Shown piece after piece: positions 37,310-44,836 of a stretch of 64,000 bases of DNA. Source of the stretch: Megasphaera micronuciformis F0359 (lineage in GTDB: Bacteria > Bacillota > Negativicutes > Veillonellales > Megasphaeraceae); NCBI RefSeq assembly GCF_000165735.1, contig NZ_GL538208.1, positions 544,682 through 608,681 of the forward strand. The letters run 5' to 3'. Position 1 is the stretch's first letter. Every line of letters starts with the position of its first letter. A program made the position numbers and the translations under genes. A model generated the notes under the pieces. It did no database searches and was not told where the DNA came from. It saw only the letters and a program-made list of their open reading frames with translations.

Positions 37310-38296
37310 CTACCGTTCCGTAATTTTGAAAACAGGATTATTGATAAGGCCGTCAGCCTCATCAATATATTTTCGTACAACCGATTGGGACTTGTGTCTT
37401 GTCTGTTTCATAATACTGCGTTCATCTACTTGATGCTGGGCTGCCGATGTGGCGAAGCCGTGGCGTAGGCTATGGGCTCCGAAATATTGCGAATCCATAC
37501 CGACGGCCTCAACATGTTTTTTGACGATCAGGGCTACAGACTTATCGGATATAGCGGTTTTGCGAACGGTCTTATTTTTTGTAAAGCCCCTAAATACAGG
37601 GCCTGATGTAATACCCGATAGGTGCAACCAATGTTGCAGGGCCGTGACGGCATCTATTTCTTTATCTTCTATGGCCGGTATGGAAATCACTTGACCTTGT
37701 CCGGCTTTATCTGTTTTGGCGTTGCGTACGGTAATACGCAGACCTAAGCGTGAAAACTGCAAATCCTCTACGTGTAAAGAGGCTATTTCGGACCGTCTCA
37801 TGGCTCCGTAAAAACCGATTAGCAGAATAGCCCGATCACGAGCCTGTTCAGCCTCATGTCCCTCGATATGCCTCAACATATCTACGAGGTCATCGAATAA
37901 AATAGGCATCTTTCCCTGCTGTATGGTGCCTTTCATTCGTTTAATACCGCGTACGGCATCTTTTACCAAGGGCAGGCGGCAAGGATTATCCGTAAGGCCT
38001 GCAGCATCGAAATTTTCCGTAAGAGCGCTGACGCGGCGGGCAATAGTGTTAGCCTTGGCGTTATCGGCCAAATCATTAATGTAATTGACAATTGTTTCAG
38101 CCCTTGTCGGGAAGTATTCCTGTTTATGTTGAACACACCAATCGCAAAAATCTTTCCAGTCGGAAGCGTAGGCATCAATTGTATTATCGGCTCTGGCAAT
38201 ATAAATACTTTGTCGGGCCTTGGCAGTAAGTTTTGAATTTCTTTGAATTGCCGCGGGGCGACCGATATAAAAGTGATCCAGTTCATCATAGTTCAT
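37310..38296 (-). CDS. Tyrosine recombinase / integrase
   Basis: The 328-residue protein has an N-terminal SAM-like core-binding domain (about residues 25-115) and a C-terminal catalytic domain. All catalytic residues are present: Arg167, Lys194, His275 and Arg278 (HSLR), His301 and the nucleophile Tyr310 in VRKYIDEAD. AAGGAG precedes the ATG. It is a stand-alone recombinase, with no excisionase, phage or conjugation genes near it. It lies at the edge of an accessory-looking region, and its leader holds a 13-7-13 inverted repeat resembling a recombinase core site. It is not clearly XerC or XerD. Confidence 0.9.
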   Translation of the reverse strand: MNYDELDHFYIGRPAAIQRNSKLTAKARQSIYIARADNTIDAYASDWKDFCDWCVQHKQEYFPTRAETIVNYINDLADNAKANTIARRVSALTENFDAAGLTDNPCRLPLVKDAVRGIKRMKGTIQQGKMPILFDDLVDMLRHIEGHEAEQARDRAILLIGFYGAMRRSEIASLHVEDLQFSRLGLRITVRNAKTDKAGQGQVISIPAIEDKEIDAVTALQHWLHLSGITSGPVFRGFTKNKTVRKTAISDKSVALIVKKHVEAVGMDSQYFGAHSLRHGFATSAAQHQVDERSIMKQTRHKSQSVVRKYIDEADGLINNPVFKITER

Positions 38297-38374
38297 ACAA
38301 AAACTCCTTAAAAGAAGATAAGAAGGCTATTTAAAGCTGATACGGGAATATATCCTATCATTTCTCCCCAATTA

Positions 38375-38407
38375 TTACTTCCGATAAATTAACGTTATCG
38401 GAAGTAA
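38375..38407. repeat. Inverted repeat, 13-base arms and 7-base spacer
   Basis: TTACTTCCGATAA (38375-38387) is repeated inverted at 38395-38407, with spacer ATTAACG. The arms are perfect. There is no T-run on either side, so it is not a terminator. It lies between the recombinase promoter and its start codon. Its size resembles tyrosine-recombinase core sites, but an operator is also possible. Confidence 0.85.
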
Positions 38408-38419
38408 ATACTACTCCGT

Positions 38420-38448
38420 ATTATACAATGAGATTATTTGTGTTTCAA
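38420..38448 (-). promoter_or_regulatory. Promoter of the tyrosine recombinase
   Basis: On the minus strand TTGAAA (38448-38443) and TATAAT (38425-38420) are 17 bases apart, upstream of the inverted repeat. Confidence 0.75.
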
Positions 38449-38487
38449 TATATATCTGTTCTTTTATTCTATGCTTATAAAAATTTG

Positions 38488-38516
38488 TTGTATAGCACCA
38501 CTATTGTTGCTATACT
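38488..38516 (+). promoter_or_regulatory. Promoter of the DUF389 gene
   Basis: TTGTAT (38488-38493) and TATACT (38511-38516) lie 17 bases apart, with TG one base ahead of the -10, 51 bases before the ATG. Confidence 0.65.
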
Positions 38517-38566
38517 TGATTAGTCAAAATAAAGAATAGATTTTATTATATGAGGTTATAAATAAC

Positions 38567-39913
38567 ATGGAGAAATGGAATAAAATAATTGATTTAAAGT
38601 CGGATGCTGCATCATATGAAGTTATTAATGATCGAATTTTATCCGACATGACTATAGGCGGATCTAATTTAATTATTCTGGTTACGGCTATTATAATTGC
38701 CTGTGTCGGTTTAAATTTAAACAGTACGGCCGTTATTATCGGGGCTATGCTTGTATCCCCCTTAATGGGTAATATTTTAGCTGCCGGATACGGAATGGCG
38801 ACCTATGATACGGATTTTATCCGAAAAGCTCTGATTAATATGGTTTTTCAGGTAGTTTTTGCAATCTTAGCGGCTAGCGTGTATTTTTTTATATCCCCAT
38901 TAACAGGAACTACGGATGAATTATTGGCAAGAACCAGTCCTACGATATGGGATGTTTTAATCGCTTTAGCCGGAGGTATTGCAGGTGCTATAGGCAATAC
39001 GAGAACCGAAAAGAACAATGTTATTCCCGGCGTAGCCATTGCTACAGCATTGATGCCCCCGCTTTGTACAGCCGGATACGGTATTGCCGGGGGTAATGCC
39101 GACTTTTTCTTGGGGGCTATGTATTTATTCTTTATAAATGCTTTTTTTATAGCCCTGTCAGCATTTTTAGTATTCAAAATTTTAGGAATACCTCTACACG
39201 GTAACATTCATGAAGCGCATTTTCGTAAACAGCGAATAATCTTAATTATAATGGGGCTTCTTATTACCGTGCCAAGCCTTTATTTTGCAGATAAAACCGT
39301 GCAAGATAGCTTGAAAGATAGGCAGGTACGAATATTTATTTCAGAAAAAATGGAGTTTGAAAAGACCGGTGTAGTTTCCTATTCCCTTCAGGACAATATT
39401 TTGAGGGTGGATCTGGTTGGTGATGCCTTAAGCGATGACGAAATAGAAAAACTCCAGCATACATTGAATTCGTATCCGCAGTTGCAAAAAGTAAAGCTTT
39501 CAATTATTCAGGGAAAAGAAAGTTTGGATTCGGATGAAGTTCGTCAATTGATTAAAAAATCTAAAGAAAAATATAATAGAAATGTTTCTTTGATGTATGC
39601 AAATAAGGGTGACCAAGACTCTAATAGGGCGATTATTAAACGATTGAACAAGGAAGCCCCTATATTATTTCCTGAAGTACAATTAATTCGAGGCGGCTCT
39701 TTGATATCTATAGAAAAAAATACGGATTCTTTTAAATCCGATAAATTTGCTGTAGAAGTTCTTGTAGCATCCCCTTTAAGTACAAGTGATGTAGAACGTC
39801 TTAAAAATTGGATTCAAGGACAGGTGGAGTTGCCCGTTATCATTACTGTGCAGTTAATAAATTCTCCCGATAATTTTTACGGTAATGGCGTGAATTCCGG
39901 AAATAAAGAATAA
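38567..39913 (+). CDS. DUF389-family membrane protein
   Basis: The 448-residue protein has an N-terminal membrane part of about six segments (residues 35-235) with the family-like SPLMGNILAAGYGMA and PGVAIATALMPPLCTAGYG stretches, and a soluble C-terminal region of about 210 residues. DUF389 (TIGR00341-type) proteins are widespread and have no firmly established function. The gene has its own promoter and a strong terminator. It sits between the recombinase and the immunity-like array, and may or may not belong to that region. Confidence 0.85.
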   Translation: MEKWNKIIDLKSDAASYEVINDRILSDMTIGGSNLIILVTAIIIACVGLNLNSTAVIIGAMLVSPLMGNILAAGYGMATYDTDFIRKALINMVFQVVFAILAASVYFFISPLTGTTDELLARTSPTIWDVLIALAGGIAGAIGNTRTEKNNVIPGVAIATALMPPLCTAGYGIAGGNADFFLGAMYLFFINAFFIALSAFLVFKILGIPLHGNIHEAHFRKQRIILIIMGLLITVPSLYFADKTVQDSLKDRQVRIFISEKMEFEKTGVVSYSLQDNILRVDLVGDALSDDEIEKLQHTLNSYPQLQKVKLSIIQGKESLDSDEVRQLIKKSKEKYNRNVSLMYANKGDQDSNRAIIKRLNKEAPILFPEVQLIRGGSLISIEKNTDSFKSDKFAVEVLVASPLSTSDVERLKNWIQGQVELPVIITVQLINSPDNFYGNGVNSGNKE

Positions 39914-39926
39914 AATTATTAAAAAG

Positions 39927-39971
39927 AAAAAAGCGATGAACTCGATATTTGGTTCGAGTTCATCGCTTTTT
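39927..39971. terminator. Bidirectional terminator after the DUF389 gene
   Basis: AAAAAGCGATGAACTCGA pairs with its complement around an 8-base loop and has A- and T-runs at the ends, also serving the minus-strand ORF ending at 39979. Confidence 0.92.
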
Positions 39972-39978
39972 ATACATG

Positions 39979-40200
39979 TTAGTCTACAGATGCTGATTTT
40001 TCTAAGGCGGCTTTCTTGGACTTTATAAAAGCCATTTCTTTTTTATAATCGATTTCTTCGGGACTCATTCTATATAGTCGGCCTTGCTGCTGTGCTAACG
40101 CTATACAATCCGGGTCGTCAATTGCATGTGTCCATGACGCAGGCCCCAAAACCGATGAAATGCCTTCAATCAATACGTCCTTTTCCATCCAAGTAGCCAT
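39979..40200 (-). CDS. Small unknown protein, 73 residues
   Basis: The ATG lies about 8 bases after AGGGGGAG, a good ribosome site, and the frame ends against a strong terminator. The product is soluble, with a Trp-containing N-terminal half and a Lys-rich helical C-terminus (YKKEMAFIKSKKAALEK). I recognise no family. It is the last gene of the minus-strand accessory array. Confidence 0.65.
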   Translation of the reverse strand: MATWMEKDVLIEGISSVLGPASWTHAIDDPDCIALAQQQGRLYRMSPEEIDYKKEMAFIKSKKAALEKSASVD

Positions 40201-40309
40201 ATAAAAACTCCCCCTGACATATTATTTTTATCATTATCCTATGAGTACGGCACGTAAGTCCATAGATAAAGGAAAATTGTCATAAAATTGATTGTATATT
40301 GTAAATTAC

Positions 40310-40936
40310 CTATTTATGGCTCAAGCTTTCAAAATCCTCTTTAGTCATTTGTAATAAGGTTCCTATCCACTGCGGAAAAATATCTGAAAGGACGGAGTCA
40401 CACGTATATCCTTGGTAAGAGCCTGTAAAGGTCGGTATGCGTGTAGCGGCTTGGTAGAATGTTTCGGCTAATTCCGGCAAGTTTTCCGGAGTAAACGATA
40501 CGGATAATTTTTTTGCCAAGGCGCCGTGTATTTCGTCCCAATCGGTTCGGTTTTCGGCATATTCGTTACGTATTTTCTTCAGATAGGCCATACAGAAAGT
40601 TCGGAGTAACTCTTTGTTTTTATATAGATTTATATAATTGAAATCGAAAATATTTGCACCGTTAACTAAGAAGGTCAATAAGTCGTCCAACCTGTCAGCT
40701 ACTCGTCCTACACTCCCCTCACTACTGATTAAGCCGATACTTCCGTCTTCGAGAAGAACAAACTCGCCGCCGCTGCCGTCGTGCGCAAAGGCTTGGCATT
40801 TATGCGAGTACACTTCCCCGTTTCCCGAAAATTGAGGCTGTTGAAGTTCTTCATAAAAACGGATATCACAAGTTCTCATGAGCCTTTCGTTCAGTTCTTT
40901 AGTTATTTCTATTTGAAGACCTAAGGTGTTTTCCAC
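40310..40936 (-). CDS. SUKH-like (SMI1/KNR4-type) protein, 208 residues
   Basis: The central part (about residues 45-95) with GGEFVLLEDGSIGLIS followed by SEGSVGRVADRLDDLLTFLV resembles the core of SUKH-superfamily proteins, where an acidic/Gly stretch precedes a Ser-Glu-Gly turn and a final helix. The C-terminal half is helical and unassigned. SUKH proteins often serve as immunity proteins against polymorphic toxins. No toxin lies beside it. The family call is from pattern only and is less sure than for the gene at 43388. Confidence 0.55.
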   Translation of the reverse strand: MENTLGLQIEITKELNERLMRTCDIRFYEELQQPQFSGNGEVYSHKCQAFAHDGSGGEFVLLEDGSIGLISSEGSVGRVADRLDDLLTFLVNGANIFDFNYINLYKNKELLRTFCMAYLKKIRNEYAENRTDWDEIHGALAKKLSVSFTPENLPELAETFYQAATRIPTFTGSYQGYTCDSVLSDIFPQWIGTLLQMTKEDFESLSHK

Positions 40937-41056
40937 AGTCCGAATCTCCTTTTGTATAGTCCGTATAACAGCTACGGTCTACAAAAACAGTCCCGTCGGA
41001 AGTCCCCAGTAACGGGCCAGAAAATCATATAGAATAAATGTCATATCTCATACATT

Positions 41057-41485
41057 TCATTCCTTAATACACAAGATACCTCGTTGACGAAATTCATTCA
41101 TTAAAATTTCCGTTGATAAGTCTATAATGCGCTCATTCGTAATAATAACTACAAAGCGGTAATACACACTGCCGTCAAAAGAGATTAATCGACCCGAGTG
41201 ACCGTTTGTTTTTATAACCTGCAAATAGCCGATATAGCTGCTGGTACTGATACGGCCGCGTGCACGACCTTTCGAAAAACGGACTTCGGCAATATCTTTT
41301 AGTTTGTACGTCGGCGGAAAAAATCCCGTATTGATAGTTACGGAATCTTTCGTAAAGTGAAGAATATTGTATCCTTCTTTGGCATTAGAGCCGAAGAAAT
41401 GCATTAGTTTATAGCCTGAAAGGATTAGGCAAACTATGCCTATAACAATGAATATATACATAATACTTCCCATGCCGGCCATCAT
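41057..41485 (-). CDS. Membrane-anchored PH-like protein, 142 residues, unknown
   Basis: One or two N-terminal hydrophobic segments (about residues 5-30) precede a beta-rich domain (about 38-140) that looks like a bacterial PH fold: paired strands, YKLKDIAEVRFSKG in the middle and a final helix ending in EFRQRGILC. The same ending (MEMRGIHC) and layout occur in the gene at 44304, so the two are probably paralogues. The function is unknown. Confidence 0.6.
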   Translation of the reverse strand: MMAGMGSIMYIFIVIGIVCLILSGYKLMHFFGSNAKEGYNILHFTKDSVTINTGFFPPTYKLKDIAEVRFSKGRARGRISTSSYIGYLQVIKTNGHSGRLISFDGSVYYRFVVIITNERIIDLSTEILMNEFRQRGILCIKE

Positions 41486-41507
41486 AATGTATACCTCAAT
41501 TCCAACG

Positions 41508-41542
41508 AAGGCGAGATAGTTAACGCTATCGGAGTCCGCCTT
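41508..41542 (-). terminator. Weak hairpin upstream of the 41057 gene
   Basis: AAGGCG pairs with CGCCTT, with an inner GATAG/CTATC pair. No clear T-run follows on the minus strand, so this may be only a leader structure. Confidence 0.3.
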
Positions 41543-41560
41543 TTCAGATTTTAAAAATAC

Positions 41561-41589
41561 GGAATAGAGAGTTGAGTCCCCTCTATCCC
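41561..41589 (-). terminator. Terminator after the 41600 gene
   Basis: On the minus strand GGGATAGAG pairs with CTCTATTCC (one G-T pair) and is followed by GTATTTTT. Confidence 0.65.
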
Positions 41590-41599
41590 GTCATAGATT

Positions 41600-42400
41600 T
41601 TATTTTTCCAGCCAATTGGCTATATCATAGTTGTAAGAAGCTGTACGTTCAACGGCCATTTTTTGCCATTCAGTCGATGTAGTACCGTCTTTGTCGTAGT
41701 AATAAGATGAATCAAGATAGCGGATGATAACATATTTTGAATCTTTCTGGTCCCAATTGTTGCCACGAGAAAAATCTATACCGTGTCCCGTATTTCGGGC
41801 AACGATGGCATTGATGACCGATACGGTTAAGGCCGTCAGAGGAATGGTCATATCCGCCTTATCAAACAGTTTCTTAAAGAAGCCCTTGGCTTCTCCCTTT
41901 TCCGATGTGTAAATCAAAAGATTGTTAATTGCTCCTGCAGCCATACAGAGTACGCGGCGGATATCTTTAATAGGAATTGAAGTATTGCCGAAGACGAGAT
42001 TTCCGTTTTGAAGACGAACTTCTTTTCTCTTTAAATAGGAATAATCAAGGGGGAGGTCAAGTGTCTCCAAATTTGCCGGAAAATCGGCTGTCAGTTTATT
42101 ACGAAGAAAGGCGGCAATAAGGGCCTTTGTTTCAAAAATATTATGGCAATCGTCACGGCTTTCGCAGTCTGTATCCACTTCAGTTAAATTTTTCCAGTCC
42201 GTACCTCTGAAGATAATCTGATAGTTATTGTTTGAGTTTAAATAGCCTGAACAATGAAGTCCGTTCACGTCGTCAAAGTCGACGTCACAAGTGACCTTGC
42301 CGTTTTTATCCTTACAAAGTACGCCGTTACGGCTGATTGTTAAGACGGAGCCGTCTTTTCGATTGAAAATAGCGGGATGTGTGTCGAAGGGTGAAATCAT
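41600..42400 (-). CDS. Unknown protein with two PH-like halves, 266 residues
   Basis: AAAGGAG lies before the ATG. Both halves are beta-rich with a closing helix: an N-terminal unit (about residues 8-105) and a second unit (about 125-215) containing LVFGNTSIPIKDIRRVL. This pattern recalls tandem bacterial PH-like domains, which is my inference. A short stretch ALTVSVINAIVARNTGHG is conserved-looking but has no known meaning. There is no signal or membrane segment. It belongs to the minus-strand array of immunity-like genes. Confidence 0.55.
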   Translation of the reverse strand: MISPFDTHPAIFNRKDGSVLTISRNGVLCKDKNGKVTCDVDFDDVNGLHCSGYLNSNNNYQIIFRGTDWKNLTEVDTDCESRDDCHNIFETKALIAAFLRNKLTADFPANLETLDLPLDYSYLKRKEVRLQNGNLVFGNTSIPIKDIRRVLCMAAGAINNLLIYTSEKGEAKGFFKKLFDKADMTIPLTALTVSVINAIVARNTGHGIDFSRGNNWDQKDSKYVIIRYLDSSYYYDKDGTTSTEWQKMAVERTASYNYDIANWLEK

Positions 42401-42454
42401 GATATTCTCCTTTGTATTTTTAAATTTATATAAACATGAAGATGTTTTATATCA

Positions 42455-43270
42455 CTAAGTATCGTCGATGCGCTCAGTCTGTATGAAAACGCAACTTTCG
42501 GGATAATAAGTCACCTTATAACGGACTTCCCTGTAGTTATCAAAGTCATCACCTTGATACATGGCAAAACTTTTATGTTTTTCTTCCACCGACTGCCTAA
42601 GTTTTTCGACTTTGACCGGATTGTTATGAAATGTCAATCCCTTCGTCATCTCGTCGAGAAAGGCTTCATCTTGCGGTGAAACGGAAAAGTGTACATACTT
42701 CCCCTTCCCGTTGCTCATCATAATGTTGAAGCGTCCGCTACTTTGTGACGGAAAAAGATCGGTGTAACGACCGGATCCGCGAGACCATGTTTTTTCATAC
42801 ATGATCTGCTCCAAAATAAGTTCTTTTGTTACAGGTCCGCGTATAAGGTCTTCGATTCCGCTTAATGCAGTAGATGAAGAGGTGAACCCCATGAGTACAA
42901 AAAAGGCGGTCGTAATTATGTAGACGATTTTTCGGTTCGGCCTCACACTGTTCGTTAAAATGACGAAGACGAAGGCGGATACTGATATAGGCAAAGCCGG
43001 GGCGACAAGGATGCCCTTCCAAATAAGTCCCGCCATACCGATAGAAGGCATATCAAAGTACATCTCCAATGTCGATATGACAACGAATACTATCAGTATT
43101 ATCCAGGCGTACGGCAATTCGCGAAGAGGCTGATTTTCATCTTCTTTTACAGGTTTTTGAATCTGTTTACAGGCCATTCGACTAAGGCGAAAACGGTATT
43201 TCCACATTAAGACTGTACCGGCCCAAAATAGAAGTAAGAAAATCACAATACATACAGCAAGTGTGACCAT
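42455..43270 (-). CDS. Four-segment membrane protein, 271 residues, unknown
   Basis: Hydrophobic segments lie near residues 4-22, 53-71, 87-107 and 113-133, followed by a soluble C-terminal domain of about 130 residues. GGAGG stands 8 bases before the ATG. No family is recognised. In this array it could be a membrane-type immunity protein, but that is only position-based. Confidence 0.6.
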   Translation of the reverse strand: MVTLAVCIVIFLLLFWAGTVLMWKYRFRLSRMACKQIQKPVKEDENQPLRELPYAWIILIVFVVISTLEMYFDMPSIGMAGLIWKGILVAPALPISVSAFVFVILTNSVRPNRKIVYIITTAFFVLMGFTSSSTALSGIEDLIRGPVTKELILEQIMYEKTWSRGSGRYTDLFPSQSSGRFNIMMSNGKGKYVHFSVSPQDEAFLDEMTKGLTFHNNPVKVEKLRQSVEEKHKSFAMYQGDDFDNYREVRYKVTYYPESCVFIQTERIDDT

Positions 43271-43387
43271 TCAGGCCTCCGTGTTATCGGTAAAATGAGA
43301 ACTCTTCTATCATTTAATCATAAAACATAAGATTTTTCAAAAAAATGAATAAAGGTTCTTGTAGTTTTCCAGTATATTTCATTTTTG

Positions 43388-43984
43388 TTAAGAAGTTGTA
43401 ATAATATTTTCCCGAATATCATTTATAAGGGACGTAATATCCGGACATACATAAAGAACCTCATCCGGATCGTGAACATAACAAAGAATCTGTCCCGCCT
43501 GTCCCAGGTTCCCGGGTATAAAATCGAGCATTAAGTAACAGGAATCGCAATATTGTGCAAAGGGAATTCGTTTTTTATGAAATAGGTACGGTTGCAGTCG
43601 AGGATCGGCTTGCCTTTTTATCTCCTCTTTTGAAAAATAGTCGGGAAAATCCGTAAACAATGCGTTTTTATTTTGAAAATATTCTTTTAAGTGTTTAATT
43701 TCTTCCAAGGATAAAAGGGTAAATGAATAGTCACGATTATCAATGAATGCCGGTAGAAAGGGGAAAAAGCGGCTGCCGTTTTTATATGTATATATTTCTT
43801 TCAGGTCCTTAGGCAGCACTATATTGAAGTGATTTTCAAAATCGTGAATTTCCTTATCAGTAGCGCCTCGAACCTCCTCATATTCCGCAAAGCAGCCCTC
43901 TTCCACCGGGTCATCCATGCCCAAGTCTTCAAAGTATTCGCACACGTATTTTTCAATGCTTTTTATTTTTTCAATCAGGTCCAT
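43388..43984 (-). CDS. SMI1/KNR4-family (SUKH-1) protein
   Basis: The 198-residue protein shows the SUKH-1 pattern: an N-terminal helix pair with GATDKEIHDFENHF and VLPKDLKEIYTYKNG, a central region, then IPFAQYCDSCYLMLDF and a final strand-helix (VLYVCPDITSLINDI). Bacterial SUKH proteins are commonly immunity proteins for nuclease or other polymorphic toxins. No cognate toxin is in the window. This is the clearest family match in the array. Confidence 0.8.
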   Translation of the reverse strand: MDLIEKIKSIEKYVCEYFEDLGMDDPVEEGCFAEYEEVRGATDKEIHDFENHFNIVLPKDLKEIYTYKNGSRFFPFLPAFIDNRDYSFTLLSLEEIKHLKEYFQNKNALFTDFPDYFSKEEIKRQADPRLQPYLFHKKRIPFAQYCDSCYLMLDFIPGNLGQAGQILCYVHDPDEVLYVCPDITSLINDIRENIITTS

Positions 43985-44002
43985 TACCTTATCTCCCGTT
44001 AA

Positions 44003-44188
44003 TTATAATAAGTCTTGCCACCAACTCAGGACGTCACTTAAAGGAACATTGCCGACGAAGAATGCCATAATTCCCCAAATAACATAGGCGGCAGCGTACA
44101 AAAAGAGCTTGCCGAAGAACGGAATCAGAATAAAGACGAGAACTAAGAGTGCTGCTATAAAAAATATATGTTTTTTAAATTTATCCAT
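44003..44188 (-). CDS. Small membrane protein, 61 residues, unknown
   Basis: The ATG at 44188 follows GGAAAGG at 5 bases and gives a 61-residue product; a longer frame from 44320 would overlap the next gene and lacks a ribosome site. Two hydrophobic stretches (about residues 6-27 and 30-45) make up most of it. It lies 18 bases upstream of the SUKH-1 gene, so the pair is probably co-transcribed. Confidence 0.6.
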   Translation of the reverse strand: MDKFKKHIFFIAALLVLVFILIPFFGKLFLYAAAYVIWGIMAFFVGNVPLSDVLSWWQDLL

Positions 44189-44303
44189 CGGAGCCTTTCC
44201 TTTTAACGATAAAATATTTCTGAGATTTACGAGACTCAAGCATTTCATTAACGAACTGTTCAATTCGAAGGGCATATACTTACACTTTTTATGAGGGAGA
44301 TAT

Positions 44304-44750
44304 TTACTGACCTTCCTCAAGACTACAGTGAATGCCTCGCATTTCCATAAGTGAAAAAAATTCGAACACGGCTTTTTTTGAAGCTTCCGAAGAGTTATAG
44401 AGTTTACCGGTACCGTAAATACTCATAGCTCCATAAAGAACGTTATCTTTTCCGTAAAGACGCACCAGGTATCTGCTTCCTCCTGACGTAAAAGAGGATT
44501 TCGTATATATTTCTCGAGCCTCTATACGAATAATTTGAGAAAGGTCAAAAGTATTGTTAAAGATATTGTGGACATGGAGAATATCTCCGTTTATATGATA
44601 AGGCGTCCAGGCTGTCCCCTGATAGCAGTGTATTATAAAACGAACACCGAAAAATATGATCAGCATAGCAATAAAAATAATAGGAATTACAATGATTAAA
44701 CCGATTACAGCCGGTCCAATAAAATAATTATCCGAAAGTTGGGTAAACAT
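44304..44750 (-). CDS. Membrane-anchored PH-like protein, paralogue of 41057
   Basis: The 148-residue protein has one or two N-terminal membrane segments (about residues 14-42) and a beta-rich C-terminal domain (about 50-145) with FDLSQIIRIEA and a closing helix ending MEMRGIHC. Layout and ending match the 142-residue protein at 41057-41485, so they are likely paralogues in the same array. The function is unknown. Confidence 0.6.
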   Translation of the reverse strand: MFTQLSDNYFIGPAVIGLIIVIPIIFIAMLIIFFGVRFIIHCYQGTAWTPYHINGDILHVHNIFNNTFDLSQIIRIEAREIYTKSSFTSGGSRYLVRLYGKDNVLYGAMSIYGTGKLYNSSEASKKAVFEFFSLMEMRGIHCSLEEGQ

Positions 44751-44836
44751 AATATTCCCCTTCTATTAACGTTTCAAGCCTCCGTATGTACGTAGAAACA
44801 ACGTTATTACGGCTTCTTTATCCGAGAAATTCCTCT

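Noticed and set aside
37310-38296. Recombinase as XerC or XerD
   Set aside because: All catalytic residues are present, but the extended N-terminus, isolated setting and private inverted repeat are not typical; XerC/D identity cannot be claimed by eye.
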